A stretch of DNA of 64,000 nt from Orbus sasakiae (GCF_039542345.1 NZ_BAABHY010000013.1:17105-81104); one strand, 5' to 3'. Positions 16,107-25,702 are shown, counted from the stretch's first letter. A program made the numbers and translations. Notes: generated from the sequence alone by a model not told the origin.

Positions 16107-17223
16107 TATGCAATATACAACGTAAATCAGGACCAATCATTTGCACGGATTGGAAAGTCAAGGTGGGCGCTAAAGCCAGTTTTTGTAAATTCGGAAGAAC
16201 ACACATATCAATGGCGTTATGCCCTAATAGTTTAGGTGCATAATAAATAATGAATTCATCGACTAAATCTTGTTCAATTAACGCACCAGCTAAATGGCTA
16301 CCCGCTTCAATCCACACCGAATTAATTTGCTTTTCAGCTAACTGCTGTAACAACCATCGTAAATCAATATGTGCTGACGTTGATGAGTCAACGATAATTT
16401 GACAATCTCTATGATTCACAGCCAAGGCTTGCTTACGTACAACCCATATTTCGCCTGCTTGTTCAAAAAGCGGTTCTTGCCCAGTCAGCTTATTTTGACT
16501 ATCAATAATCACGCGTATTGGCTGACGCACATCATCGACTAAATAACGCTGTTGAATGGCGGTAGGCAGTTCAGCGTGACGAACAGTTAAACTTGCATTA
16601 TCTGCTTGCACTGTCGCACGGGTACTTAAAATCGCACTCGCTTGGGCTCGAAATTGTTGTACATCTTGCCTTGCTGTCGTCGATGTTATCCATTTACTTT
16701 CACCAGATGCCATCGCAATTTTACCATCTAATGAGGCTGCTAATTTCAGCTGGATATAAGGCATTCCTGTGCGCATTCGTTTTAAAAAGGCTCGATTAAG
16801 TGTTTCAGCCTCTTGACCACATAAACCGACATCGACTCGGATACCTGATTGGCGTAACCTGGCAATACCTTGACCACAAACATGCGGATTCGGATCTTGC
16901 ATCGCTACAACAACGCGAGTGATCCCTGCATCGATAAGAGCATTAGCGCACGGCGGCGTTCGACCATAATGGCTACAAGGCTCAAGTGTAACATAAGCGG
17001 TAGCACCGCGTGCTTGATTGCCCGCCTGCCTTAACGCATACACTTCAGCATGAGGCTGGCCGGCTTTGATATGGTATCCCTGACCCACAATATGATGATC
17101 TTTAACGATCAAACAGCCAACATTCGGATTAGGTGTTGTCGTCATAGAACCCAATTTGGCCAGCTCAATGGCTTGGTACATATACTGCTGATCAGTATCA
17201 TTAAAACGGGATAAATGGCTCAT
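16102..17223 (-). CDS. ribD: Riboflavin biosynthesis deaminase/reductase
   Basis: A bifunctional 373-residue enzyme for the second and third steps of riboflavin synthesis, the deamination and reduction of the pyrimidine product of GTP cyclohydrolase II. The N-terminal deaminase has the zinc motif HAEVYAL and PCSHYGRTPPC. The C-terminal reductase begins around residue 145 (IQLKLAASLDGKIAMASGESKWITS) and holds the NADPH-binding segment WIEAGSHLAGALI. The frame can begin at a GTG that overlaps the nrdR stop, but the next codon is an ATG (17223). The nrdR-ribD order is as in E. coli. ribE and nusB do not follow here. Confidence 0.95.
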   Translation of the reverse strand: MSHLSRFNDTDQQYMYQAIELAKLGSMTTTPNPNVGCLIVKDHHIVGQGYHIKAGQPHAEVYALRQAGNQARGATAYVTLEPCSHYGRTPPCANALIDAGITRVVVAMQDPNPHVCGQGIARLRQSGIRVDVGLCGQEAETLNRAFLKRMRTGMPYIQLKLAASLDGKIAMASGESKWITSTTARQDVQQFRAQASAILSTRATVQADNASLTVRHAELPTAIQQRYLVDDVRQPIRVIIDSQNKLTGQEPLFEQAGEIWVVRKQALAVNHRDCQIIVDSSTSAHIDLRWLLQQLAEKQINSVWIEAGSHLAGALIEQDLVDEFIIYYAPKLLGHNAIDMCVLPNLQKLALAPTLTFQSVQMIGPDLRCILHK

Positions 17224-17225
17224 CA

Positions 17226-17678
17226 CTATTTCTGCTGTAACTTAGCAATCTCTTTACTAAACTGTTCAATATCATCAAAGCTGAAATAGACCGAAGCAAA
17301 GCGGATATAAGCCACTTTATCAAGACTTTTTAGTTCTTCAATAACATAATCACCGATCAGTTTAGCAGTAACCTCGCGCTCACCTGTGGCGCGAAGTTTA
17401 GACTCAATACGCGTAATGGCATCTTCAACAGCATCAGAACTGACGGGGCGTTTTTCTAACGCCCGTTTCATACCACTACGCAGTTTCTCTGCATTGAAAG
17501 GTTCACGAATTTTATTACTTTTAATGACACTTGGCATAATTAGCTCAGCCACTTCAAAGGTCGTAAAGCGTTCATTACATTCTGTGCATTGCCGTCTACG
17601 GCGAACTTGATAACCCTCCCCCACTAATCGTGAGTCGATCACTTTGGTATCATCTGCATTACAAAATGGACAGTGCAT
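17226..17678 (-). CDS. nrdR: Ribonucleotide reductase transcriptional repressor
   Basis: A 150-residue NrdR. It has a zinc ribbon CPFC...CTEC within the first 35 residues (MHCPFCNADDTKVIDSR, then RRRRQCTECNERF) and an ATP-cone domain from about residue 50. NrdR senses ATP/dATP and represses nrd genes. It overlaps the ribD reading frame at the stop. The 100 bases upstream contain a perfect 14-base palindrome AACGCAATTGCGTT around 17717. Confidence 0.96.
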   Translation of the reverse strand: MHCPFCNADDTKVIDSRLVGEGYQVRRRRQCTECNERFTTFEVAELIMPSVIKSNKIREPFNAEKLRSGMKRALEKRPVSSDAVEDAITRIESKLRATGEREVTAKLIGDYVIEELKSLDKVAYIRFASVYFSFDDIEQFSKEIAKLQQK

Positions 17679-17778
17679 TTACTCTCTCCGCTATTTATGC
17701 CAAATAGTGTGTCACAACGCAATTGCGTTCGTTATAAAATTGTTGTTATACATCATTATAGTATAAAAAATGTCAATA

Positions 17779-19068
17779 TTACCATTCAAGGTTCATTAAA
17801 AACTCACGTAACTGAGCAAAATCATCCGCCATAACATGTGATAGTAATGTCATATCGGCACGTTCCGCAAGTTCTTTTGGTAACGGAATTGATTTGCCTA
17901 AAATGTTTTCAACAACTTCTTTGAACTTAGCCGGATGGGCTGTGCCTAAAAATAGACCATATTCACCATCTTGCAGTTCATCTCGTAAAACACGATAAGC
18001 AATCGCGCCATGTGGCTCTGAAAGGTAACCCTTTTTATCCAGTTCTCTGACAGTCTCACTAGCCACTTCATCAGAAACCGCACCATGACCTAACGATTTT
18101 AATGCCCAACCTTCACGTTGATAAATCTCTTCAATACGTGGCCAGTTATTCGGTTGGCTCACATCCATGGCATTGGACAAAGTAGCAACCGTTTTATGTG
18201 GTTCCCATTTACCCGTTTCTAAATAACGAGGTACCGTGTCATTAGCATTAGTCGCCGCAATAAAACGTTTAATTGGCAACCCCATTGTTTTAGCAAGCAG
18301 TCCCGCTGTTAAATCACCAAAATTACCACTTGGTACAGAAATAACGAGTTGTTCTCGTTGTTTTGGTGTCAATTGAGCAAATGCTTCAAAGTAGTAACAG
18401 ATTTGTGCCATTAAACGACTAATATTAATCGAATTCGCTGAGTTTAGGCCAATTGCAGTTTTTAATTCTTCGTCATCAAATGATTTTTTAACCAGCGCCT
18501 GACATGCATCAAAATCACTTTCAATCGCTATTGTATGGATGTTATCACCCAGTGTACAAAATAGTTTTTCTTGTAACGGGCTGATTTTACCTTGTGGGTA
18601 CAAGATCACGACACGAATATTTGGCAAGTGGTAAAATGCATGAGCAACAGCAGCTCCCGTATCGCCTGAAGTGGCAGTTAAAATCGTAATTTTTTTATCT
18701 GCTGCGACCTGCACTAATGCTTGTGCCATAAAACGTCCACCAAAATCTTTAAAGGCAAGTGTTGGACCATGGAATAGTTCAAGTGTACCGATATCGTCTT
18801 CAACTGATTTAACTGGCGCTGGAAATTGAAACGCATTTTTAACCAGACGTTCAACATCTTCACCACTGATTTCATTACCAATAAATGCTGATAAAATCTT
18901 TGCACTACGTTTAACAAAGTCTAATTTTAATAATGAATCAATCTCAGTAGCACTAAATTTTGGTAAATCTTGTGGGAAAAAGAGTCCCTGACCTTTACCT
19001 AATCCTTGTTGCACTGCTTGAGCAAAACTCACTTGTTCTGAATGATCTTTTAGATTATAAAGTTTCAT
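17779..19068 (-). CDS. thrC: Threonine synthase
   Basis: A 429-residue PLP enzyme that converts O-phosphohomoserine to threonine. The PLP lysine is in LAFKDFGGRFMAQ near residue 108. Other family blocks are TATSGDTGAAVAHAFY, YPQGKISPLQEKLF, SVPSGNFGDLTAGL and FLGTAHPAKF. It is the last gene of thrABC. Unlike E. coli, where thrB and thrC nearly touch, 116 bases separate them here. Confidence 0.97.
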   Translation of the reverse strand: MKLYNLKDHSEQVSFAQAVQQGLGKGQGLFFPQDLPKFSATEIDSLLKLDFVKRSAKILSAFIGNEISGEDVERLVKNAFQFPAPVKSVEDDIGTLELFHGPTLAFKDFGGRFMAQALVQVAADKKITILTATSGDTGAAVAHAFYHLPNIRVVILYPQGKISPLQEKLFCTLGDNIHTIAIESDFDACQALVKKSFDDEELKTAIGLNSANSINISRLMAQICYYFEAFAQLTPKQREQLVISVPSGNFGDLTAGLLAKTMGLPIKRFIAATNANDTVPRYLETGKWEPHKTVATLSNAMDVSQPNNWPRIEEIYQREGWALKSLGHGAVSDEVASETVRELDKKGYLSEPHGAIAYRVLRDELQDGEYGLFLGTAHPAKFKEVVENILGKSIPLPKELAERADMTLLSHVMADDFAQLREFLMNLEW

Positions 19069-19186
19069 TGTACTGTTCCGATTTTTAACATTAATTTTTA
19101 ATTTCTAGTATGCTGTGATAAGCGCCATCATTTTGTTTGTTGACAAGCACCAGCCAAACGTGATGACTGATTATGTCGATCACGTT
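19069..19186 (-). other. thrB-thrC intercistronic gap with inverted repeat
   Basis: AACGTGAT (19157-19164) and ATCACGTT (19179-19186) form a perfect 8-bp inverted repeat with a 14-base loop, overlapping the thrB stop. No T tract follows on the minus strand. It may be an RNA processing or stabilising stem that lets thrC be expressed differently from thrAB. Confidence 0.35.
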
Positions 19187-20120
19187 AAACCACTCTGGCA
19201 CCTTGTTTATCAATTTTACAGATATGAATAAAGCCTTCATCATTTTGTAAATAATGTGCTTTCAGCCACAGCTCAATTTGCTGAGCCGTTTCTAACTTAT
19301 CGGTTACCACAAAAATGGTCGGGCCTGAACCTGAAATACCGGATGCTAATGCCCCCAAATTTTTGACCGCTTTTTGGGCTTCATCAAAATTAGGTAATAA
19401 TTGCTTACGGTAAGGTTCAGCGATATTATCATGTAACATCGCAGCGGCCAGTTGTGGTTGCCTGCTATAACAAGCATGAACAAATCCACCCACATAGCGC
19501 CCATGTGCCACACAGTCCTGCTTTTGGTATTGAGCAGGTAAAATAGCACGCGCTTCAGCTGTCGAAACTTTAATACCAGGATAAGCCATCACCCAATACC
19601 AGTTATCAAAATGCGGAATTGATTGACTAATAATGCCCATTTCATCAAGGATAAGTTGCATCCCACCCAGATAACATGGCGCGACATTATCATAGTGTAC
19701 GCTGCCTGACACCCGTCCTTCGAGCTCGCCCATCATGCCAAGCATCTGTTGCTCATTAAAGGGTTTATCAAAATACTCATTTAATGCCACTAGTGCGCCT
19801 ACCACTGAGCAAGCACTTGAACCGAGTCCTGAACCAATTGGCATATTTTTTTCAAGGGTCATCGCAACGGGCAGTTCTTTGCCCATTGCTTGACAAAAAC
19901 GCTGCCAACATTGGTAAACAATGTTGAATTTAGGATCTTTGGGTAACTTTTTAACAAATTGCCCTTTATTGGTTAAGTGGAACTGCGATGCATCTTCAAC
20001 AGTAATACAGTCGCCGAGCATGACGCCGCTAATAGGATTAACGGCAGCCCCTAAAATATCAAAACCAACACTAATATTCGCCATTGAAGCTGGCGCATAT
20101 ACTTTTATTGTCTTACTCAT
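19185..20120 (-). CDS. thrB: Homoserine kinase
   Basis: A 311-residue GHMP kinase that phosphorylates homoserine. The ATP-binding motif is MPIGSGLGSSACSVVGALVALN near residue 90, and the C-terminal GHMP motif is ALASGISGSGPTIFVV. The start ATG directly follows the thrA stop with no intervening base, so translation is probably coupled. Confidence 0.97.
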   Translation of the reverse strand: MSKTIKVYAPASMANISVGFDILGAAVNPISGVMLGDCITVEDASQFHLTNKGQFVKKLPKDPKFNIVYQCWQRFCQAMGKELPVAMTLEKNMPIGSGLGSSACSVVGALVALNEYFDKPFNEQQMLGMMGELEGRVSGSVHYDNVAPCYLGGMQLILDEMGIISQSIPHFDNWYWVMAYPGIKVSTAEARAILPAQYQKQDCVAHGRYVGGFVHACYSRQPQLAAAMLHDNIAEPYRKQLLPNFDEAQKAVKNLGALASGISGSGPTIFVVTDKLETAQQIELWLKAHYLQNDEGFIHICKIDKQGARVV

Positions 20121-22577
20121 TTAACCACCAATTTTACTCGAGGTTGTACGTAAAATATCAGCAAATACCCCTGCTGCCGTTACATCATTACCCGCCCCAT
20201 ATCCTCTTAATACCAGTGGGATTGGTTGGTAATAACGCGTATAAAATGCTAACGCATTTTCACCGTTTTTCACTTTGTAAAGTGGATCATCGCTATCAAC
20301 TGCTTCGATTTTAACGCTACATTGACCATTCTCGATGCTACCAACGTAACGCAGCACTTTACCTGCTTTAGCCGCTTCATCGGCACGTACTTTAAATTCA
20401 CTATCAAGCTGAGGTAATTTAGTCATAAACTCACTCACATCCCCTTGTGAATAAGCCGCGGGTAAAACTGATTCCACATTAATTTGATCGAGTTCAAGCT
20501 GTAGGCCTGATTCGCGCGCTAAAATGAGGAGCTTTCTTGCAACATCCGTTCCAGAAAGATCATCTCGCGGATCGGGTTCGGTAAAGCCTTTATCTTTCGC
20601 TAATTTTGTTGCCTCTGATAATGACATACCTTCATCAAGTTTACCAAATATAAATGATAATGATCCAGATAAAATCCCAGAGAAACGAATTAACTCATCA
20701 CCCGCATTAAGTAGATTTTGTAAGTTTTCAATAACCGGTAAACCGGCACCAACGTTAGTATCGTATTGGAACTTACGTTTACTTTTAGCCGCTTCTTGGC
20801 GTAAACGTAAATAATAAGCCATTGAGCTAGTATTGGCCTTTTTATTTGGCGTGACAACATGGAAACCATTAGCTAATAAATCAGCATATTTATCAGCGAC
20901 GTCTGAGCTTGACGTGCAATCAACCAAAATAGGATTAAGTAAGCGGTTATCTTTGGCAAATTCAATAATTTTATCTAATGTGTACGTGCGCGTACTTTGT
21001 TTAATTTGATCTCGCCAGTCACTTAAATTAAGCCCATCACGATTAAGTACCGCGAATTTTGAGTTAAATAATCCACAAACTCGCAAATCAATTTGTTTAT
21101 TTTTCAACCAATGTTGCTGGCGATTAATTTGATCAACAAGGGCACCACCTACGCCACCAATACCGATGACAAATACATCCAATATTTGATCGGTACCAAA
21201 TAACATTTGGTGAGCCACGCGAACGCCCATAACAGCGATATCATTATCAACTACAACTGAGATCGAACGTTCTGATGAACCTTGTGCGATTGCAACAATA
21301 TTGATATTCGCACGCGCAAGTGCAGTAAAGAAATTAGCTGATAAGCCTCGTAGTGTTCGCATACCATCACCCACTACTGAAATAATCGCTAAACGTTCAA
21401 TAATTTCGATAGGCTCAAGTAAACCATCTTTTAATTCTAAATAAAACTCATCACTTAATGCTTCTTCTGCGCGATAAAGCTCAGCTTGAGGGACACAGAA
21501 ACTAATGCTGTACTCTGATGAGGATTGGGTGATTAATACGACTGAAATTCCCGCATATGACATGGCAGAAAAAACGCGTGATGACATGCCAACCATACCT
21601 TTTAAACCAGGCCCAGAAACATTGATCATCGCCATATTATTTAAATTCGTAATCCCTTTTACTGGGTTTGATGAATCCACGACATTCGCACCAATTAACG
21701 TACCTGGTGCGTCAGGATTATTGGTATTTTTAATTAAACAAGGGATTTGGAACTGAGCAATCGGTAATATTGTACGTGGATGTAAAACCTTAGCACCAAA
21801 ATAAGACAACTCCATCGCTTCTTGGTAAGACATCGTTTTTAAAAGTCGTGCATCAGGTACTAAACGTGGATCACAGGTATACACGCCATCAACATCTGTC
21901 CAAATCTCGCAGCAATTAGCTCTTAAACAGGCGGCAAGTACAGCTGCCGAATAATCCGAACCGTTACGGCCTAGGACAACTAATTCACCTTTTTCATTTC
22001 CAGCTGTAAAGCCTGGCATCAAAATCATGTCTTTTGGTGCAATATTTAATTCTTTGATGCGGTGAGTAGACTCGGTAATATCGACGGTTGATTCAAGGTA
22101 GCTGCCATCAGCAAGCAAGCTGACGACAGGATTAATGACCGTAACACTATGACCTTTCGCTTTAAGCAATGCTTGCATGATTGCAATAGAAAGCTTTTCG
22201 CCTCGGCAAATAATTGATGCATTAATGCTGTCAGGACATTGCCCTAATAATTGAATGCCATGAAATAATTGTTTGAGATGATTGAGCTCATTAAGTGAAA
22301 ATTGTTTCATCTCTTCATAGGCAAAGTTCGGTTGTGCTTTTGATAAACCCTCTAAAAGATCAGCAAAAATCTTTTCAGCTTCATAGATATTGCTCTGAAT
22401 ATCTTGGCCAGCTACCGTTTTTTCTACCATGGCCACTAAATGGTTAGTAATTTTTGCGGGCGCCGATAAAACGGTAGCGGTTTGTTCTTGCTTGGCATTG
22501 TTTTCAATAATCTCTGCAACGCGAAGAAAACGCTCAGCGTTTGCAACAGATGTTCCTCCAAATTTTAAGACTTTCAT
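20121..22577 (-). CDS. thrA: Bifunctional aspartokinase I / homoserine dehydrogenase I
   Basis: An 818-residue fusion enzyme for the first and third steps of the threonine branch. The aspartokinase domain starts KFGGTSVANAERF. Regulatory ACT segments occupy about 310-460 (ISVVGDGMRTLRG, SSERSISVVVDNDIAVMGV). The homoserine dehydrogenase begins at the nucleotide-binding FVIGIGGVGGALVDQI near residue 470 and includes the FSGILSGSLSFIFG block. Length and order match E. coli ThrA. Expression is likely controlled by the attenuator just upstream. Confidence 0.97.
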   Translation of the reverse strand: MKVLKFGGTSVANAERFLRVAEIIENNAKQEQTATVLSAPAKITNHLVAMVEKTVAGQDIQSNIYEAEKIFADLLEGLSKAQPNFAYEEMKQFSLNELNHLKQLFHGIQLLGQCPDSINASIICRGEKLSIAIMQALLKAKGHSVTVINPVVSLLADGSYLESTVDITESTHRIKELNIAPKDMILMPGFTAGNEKGELVVLGRNGSDYSAAVLAACLRANCCEIWTDVDGVYTCDPRLVPDARLLKTMSYQEAMELSYFGAKVLHPRTILPIAQFQIPCLIKNTNNPDAPGTLIGANVVDSSNPVKGITNLNNMAMINVSGPGLKGMVGMSSRVFSAMSYAGISVVLITQSSSEYSISFCVPQAELYRAEEALSDEFYLELKDGLLEPIEIIERLAIISVVGDGMRTLRGLSANFFTALARANINIVAIAQGSSERSISVVVDNDIAVMGVRVAHQMLFGTDQILDVFVIGIGGVGGALVDQINRQQHWLKNKQIDLRVCGLFNSKFAVLNRDGLNLSDWRDQIKQSTRTYTLDKIIEFAKDNRLLNPILVDCTSSSDVADKYADLLANGFHVVTPNKKANTSSMAYYLRLRQEAAKSKRKFQYDTNVGAGLPVIENLQNLLNAGDELIRFSGILSGSLSFIFGKLDEGMSLSEATKLAKDKGFTEPDPRDDLSGTDVARKLLILARESGLQLELDQINVESVLPAAYSQGDVSEFMTKLPQLDSEFKVRADEAAKAGKVLRYVGSIENGQCSVKIEAVDSDDPLYKVKNGENALAFYTRYYQPIPLVLRGYGAGNDVTAAGVFADILRTTSSKIGG

Positions 22578-22648
22578 ATTGCACCTTTTTATTGTTCATC
22601 AAAATTAAATTATGTATGTGTTTTCGATGCCCCTTGCATTGAAAACAT

Positions 22649-22675
22649 AAAAAAACCCGCTAATTTTAGCGGGTT
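22649..22675 (-). terminator. thr operon attenuator terminator
   Basis: On the minus strand AACCCGCTA-aaat-TAGCGGGTT, followed by a run of seven T, forms a classical intrinsic terminator ahead of thrA. The sequence AGCGGGTT at the end of the leader peptide gene can pair with the first arm AACCCGCT, giving an alternative antiterminator. Confidence 0.88.
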
Positions 22676-22700
22676 CTTTCGACGATTTTTTTAGGAAAAG

Positions 22701-22769
22701 TCAACCCGCTCCGAGCCTAATGGTGCCAGAGGTGCCAATAATCATGCCAATCATCATTACTGTTTTCAT
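22701..22769 (-). CDS. thrL: thr operon leader peptide
   Basis: A 22-codon ORF with ATG at 22769 and TGA at 22703-22701, preceded by AAGG and TAGG. It encodes MKTVMMIGMIIGTSGT and ends LGAG. E. coli ThrL also ends GAG before a structure of the same kind. It contains three Thr and four Ile codons plus four Met, far fewer Thr than the E. coli leader. Ribosome stalling would disfavour the terminator at 22649-22675. The assignment rests on position and on the overlapping terminator/antiterminator. Confidence 0.8.
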   Translation of the reverse strand: MKTVMMIGMIIGTSGTIRLGAG

Positions 22770-22809
22770 TTTGCCTAAAACCTTATTACGTTTCTGTGAA
22801 TCTAAAAAC

Positions 22810-22845
22810 AAAACAGCCCGACGTTTTAAGTCAGGCTGCAATATT
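22810..22845 (-). terminator. Terminator of the 22844 gene
   Basis: On the minus strand CAGCCTGAC-ttaaaac-GTCGGGCTG, followed by TTTTGTTTTT, forms a stem with one G-T pair. It lies directly after the small hypothetical gene and upstream of the thr leader. Confidence 0.75.
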
Positions 22846-23173
22846 AAAAAACTTTTTTGCTATTTTCGTATTCATTAACAACACGATTTAATGCACTGTA
22901 CAAGCTCGATGCATCACCTTGTTTGAGCGCTCCTTCTAATATATTTAGATAGGATAACATCAACTTTTGATTATCTTCTGCAAATTGCGGTGATACTTCT
23001 TGGTCTTCATATAACATGACATAAGTTCTTGCAAAACCAAAAATCAAGAAATACACAGATGCATTACTTGGATCATCTTGAATTAATTTTTGCATTGCAT
23101 GACGTAACTTCACATAGGTATCAGTACCTGGAAGACTACTTGCAAATGTTGTTACAACTTCAGAGAATGTCAT
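22844..23173 (-). CDS. Small hypothetical helical protein
   Basis: A 109-residue protein that I do not recognise. It looks mostly alpha-helical and acidic to neutral, with no signal peptide or membrane segment and no conserved motif I can name. The stretch VYFLIFGFARTYVMLYEDQE is hydrophobic and aromatic and may form a core helix. It stands alone, has a plausible AGG ribosome site about ten bases before the ATG, and is followed by a good terminator. This supports a real monocistronic gene. Confidence 0.7.
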   Translation of the reverse strand: MTFSEVVTTFASSLPGTDTYVKLRHAMQKLIQDDPSNASVYFLIFGFARTYVMLYEDQEVSPQFAEDNQKLMLSYLNILEGALKQGDASSLYSALNRVVNEYENSKKVF

Positions 23174-23845
23174 TATTAATCAACCTAAACTCGCATTTCA
23201 AGGCAAAAGAATAGCAATCACTTTAAAGAAGTGCAAGAGGATTTTATTCACAATTCAAAATTTTTTACCTCATCACCGTTTTTTATATTGTGATGTTATT
23301 TATTGGGCGTGATAACATTGTACTCAGCAGTACACGATTTTAGTCCTATTGCCTTAATATTTTGATGATCCGCAGTAAGCGTCATTTTTTCAAATAACGG
23401 TCTCTTTTTCACCCTAAATATGTTGGATGAAATATCAGGTTATTGATAGATGCCTGGCTAATACCGCCCCAAACCGAATTCTGCAAACGTACTGATTGCC
23501 GATAGCTGGCGAAAGAAAACCATCACGATATCCGACAATATAAAATATCCCCTCTTTTGCCCTGACAGCACCACATACACAAATCATCAGATACGATTAG
23601 ATTATCTGTTGGTCTTTATAGCGTCTTTCATCTGTGTTAAAACTTATGAGGATAAGGCCGTATTTGCACAATAATAAGATACTAACAATTGGCAGTTAAG
23701 TAACTTGAACGGCAAAGTGTTGCGAGACGCAGTGTTTGTTCAAGAATACGCCAATGTTAGTGTGTCAATTCAAATAACGGCAGAAGACCCATTTTTCAGA
23801 GAAAATTTAACCCTTGCTTATGACTGATTTGAAAGGAACAACGCC

Positions 23846-23905
23846 ATGAAAAGAATGAGTATTATCGGTGAAAGCGCCCCACACTTGCTAGGACGTGTAG
23901 AATAA
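23846..23905 (+). CDS. Possible 19-residue peptide
   Basis: ATG at 23846 preceded by GAAAGGAACAACGCC encodes MKRMSIIGESAPHLLGRVE and stops at 23903-23905, directly against a perfect 10-bp hairpin. The ribosome site and the abutting hairpin are suggestive of a leader or small protein gene. It could equally be a relic of the degraded region. Function unknown. Confidence 0.3.
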   Translation: MKRMSIIGESAPHLLGRVE

Positions 23906-23930
23906 TTAAGGGCGCTCAAACGCCCTTAAT
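23905..23930. terminator. Strong hairpin after the small ORF
   Basis: ATTAAGGGCG (23905-23914) pairs perfectly with CGCCCTTAAT (23921-23930) around CTCAAA. There is no long T tract on either side, so termination is uncertain although the stem is GC-rich for this genome. It lies 80 bases after the end of the convergent ydfG gene. Confidence 0.45.
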
Positions 23931-24010
23931 CAAGTGCATACAACATTCAATATTATGGTTCATAATACAAATACACTAAAGTCCTATTCGCCACTACCAT
24001 CAAAAAATAC

Positions 24011-24766
24011 CTATTTCATATCCTTTGATACGGCAAGTCCTGCTGGTGCTTGTGCTGTTGGCATAATTTCAATGGAATTCACATTAAAGTGAACCGGTGA
24101 ATTGACTAACCAAGAGACGGTGTTGGCAATATCTTCAGGTGTAATAAAATCGACGTTTTGATAAACAGCATCAGCTTGATGATCATCACCGTGGAATCTG
24201 ACATTAGAAAATTCTGTCCCGCCACATAAACCGGGTTCAATATTGGTAACTCGGATTTTTTTGCCAAAAAGATCCGTGCGTAAATTGGCACTAAACTGTT
24301 TAACAAACGCTTTACTTGCACCATAAACATTACCACCACGGTAAGCATAATTACCAGCAGTTGACCCTAAATTAATAATATAACCAAAATTACGTTCAAC
24401 CATAGTAGGTAATACCACTCGCGTAAGATGCATTAAACCAATGACATTAGTTTGTACCATGGTTTCCCAATCAGCATAATTTGCTTGATAAGCAGGCTCC
24501 ATTCCCAGTGCAAGCCCCGCATTATTAATTAATATATCAATTTGCTTAAACGCATCCGGTAGTCCAAGCAGTAAATTGTCTACCGCATCTTTACGGGTCA
24601 CATCAAGTTGAAAAGGTAGAAAGTCATCGCCCAGTTCTGTTGCTAATGATTTCAATTTATCCTCACGCCTTGCAGTACCAATCACTTTATACCCATCAGC
24701 AATTAACTTACGACAAATCGCTTCACCAAAACCTGATGACGCACCGGTGACTAAAACAACATTCAT
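24011..24766 (-). CDS. ydfG: Short-chain dehydrogenase, NADP-dependent 3-hydroxy acid dehydrogenase type
   Basis: A 251-residue short-chain dehydrogenase/reductase. It has the Rossmann motif VTGASSGFGEAI, NNAGLALGMEPA, the catalytic Ser of INLGSTAGN and the YGASKAF pair of Tyr and Lys. The family block IEPGLCGGTEFSNVRFHGDD matches E. coli YdfG closely. YdfG oxidises L-allo-threonine and serine-type 3-hydroxy acids with NADP. The frame extends to a GTG at 24781, but the ATG at 24766 follows a GAGGAG at good spacing. Confidence 0.92.
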   Translation of the reverse strand: MNVVLVTGASSGFGEAICRKLIADGYKVIGTARREDKLKSLATELGDDFLPFQLDVTRKDAVDNLLLGLPDAFKQIDILINNAGLALGMEPAYQANYADWETMVQTNVIGLMHLTRVVLPTMVERNFGYIINLGSTAGNYAYRGGNVYGASKAFVKQFSANLRTDLFGKKIRVTNIEPGLCGGTEFSNVRFHGDDHQADAVYQNVDFITPEDIANTVSWLVNSPVHFNVNSIEIMPTAQAPAGLAVSKDMK

Positions 24767-25031
24767 GGTATATCTCCTCACTCTTTGTTAAAGATGATAA
24801 CAGCCTTGTATAAAGATTATACGGGATTTATCCATAATTGCACACCATCAGCTTATAAAGGCAAGCAAACATAACACAATATCGGATAAAGGCTCGTTAA
24901 CATTTTCGTTATATTTTTATCATAATAGGTGATTATAGTGTAAAAATGTGTTTGAAACGGCTAACAGTATTTAATGTTATTCCGTTTTGTTTTATGCTAA
25001 CGCATATGTTGACTAAAGGAATAAAATAATT

Positions 25032-25517
25032 ATGGCTAACGTATTTGTCGCATTAGGTGCCAACTTAGGTGATCCCTTACAGCAAGCTCACGAAGCCATC
25101 ACGGCAATCGCGCAGCTACCCTTAACGCATATTACCCAAACATCCCCTTTTTACCGCAGCAAACCGTTAGGCCCTCAAGATCAGCCAGATTACTTAAATG
25201 CCGTGGTTCAAATCAATACGGGCTTATCACCATTAGATTTATTATCAGCATTGCAACAGATTGAAACCGATTTAGGCCGTGTACGCAAAGACCAGCGCTG
25301 GGGAGCAAGAACACTTGATTTAGATATTTTACTGTACGACGATATTGTGATGAATACTGAAATCTTAACCATCCCCCATTATGATATGAAACAACGTGAA
25401 TTTGTTCTCTATCCGTTATTTGATATTGCACCACAATTAGTATTGCCCGATAACACACCATTGTCTTCGATTATCAAAAATGTAGCCTTAAATGGTATGA
25501 CGCATTGGTCATCATAA
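25032..25517 (+). CDS. folK: Hydroxymethyl-dihydropterin pyrophosphokinase
   Basis: A 161-residue HPPK, which transfers pyrophosphate from ATP to 6-hydroxymethyl-7,8-dihydropterin in folate synthesis. It begins VFVALGANLGDP and contains SPFYRSKPLGPQDQPDYLNAV, then RWGARTLDLDILLYDD with the metal-binding Asp pair, then IPHYDMKQREFVLYPL. These are the standard family blocks and the length is usual. It stands alone here, without pcnB or panB beside it. Confidence 0.97.
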   Translation: MANVFVALGANLGDPLQQAHEAITAIAQLPLTHITQTSPFYRSKPLGPQDQPDYLNAVVQINTGLSPLDLLSALQQIETDLGRVRKDQRWGARTLDLDILLYDDIVMNTEILTIPHYDMKQREFVLYPLFDIAPQLVLPDNTPLSSIIKNVALNGMTHWSS

Positions 25518-25702
25518 TAGAAAATGTCAATTTATGGTAATAAAAACGGATTCCCCTCTTCCCTGCAACAAAAAGTTGCGTAATTGCACAATAAAAGCGC
25601 AAAGAGACAGCGGTTATCATTCTTACCACAAGGGTGTTTAAATATAAAACTTGTTAAAAAACAATGAGTTTTGTTTTTTTCGTAAAAATAGTTAAAAACC
25701 AT

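Larger units (their letters stand above)
23174..24010. other. Gene-poor 0.8-kb region with possible gene debris
   Basis: No convincing full gene is present. In one plus-strand frame the sequence is open from 23462 to 23671, then has two tandem stops (TAATAA, 23672-23677), and is open again to a TGA at 23825-23827. The second part includes LNGKVLRDAVFVQEYANVSV and reads like protein but has no start codon. A decayed gene is possible; chance is not excluded. A 19-codon ORF and a strong hairpin follow at 23846-23930. Confidence 0.35.
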
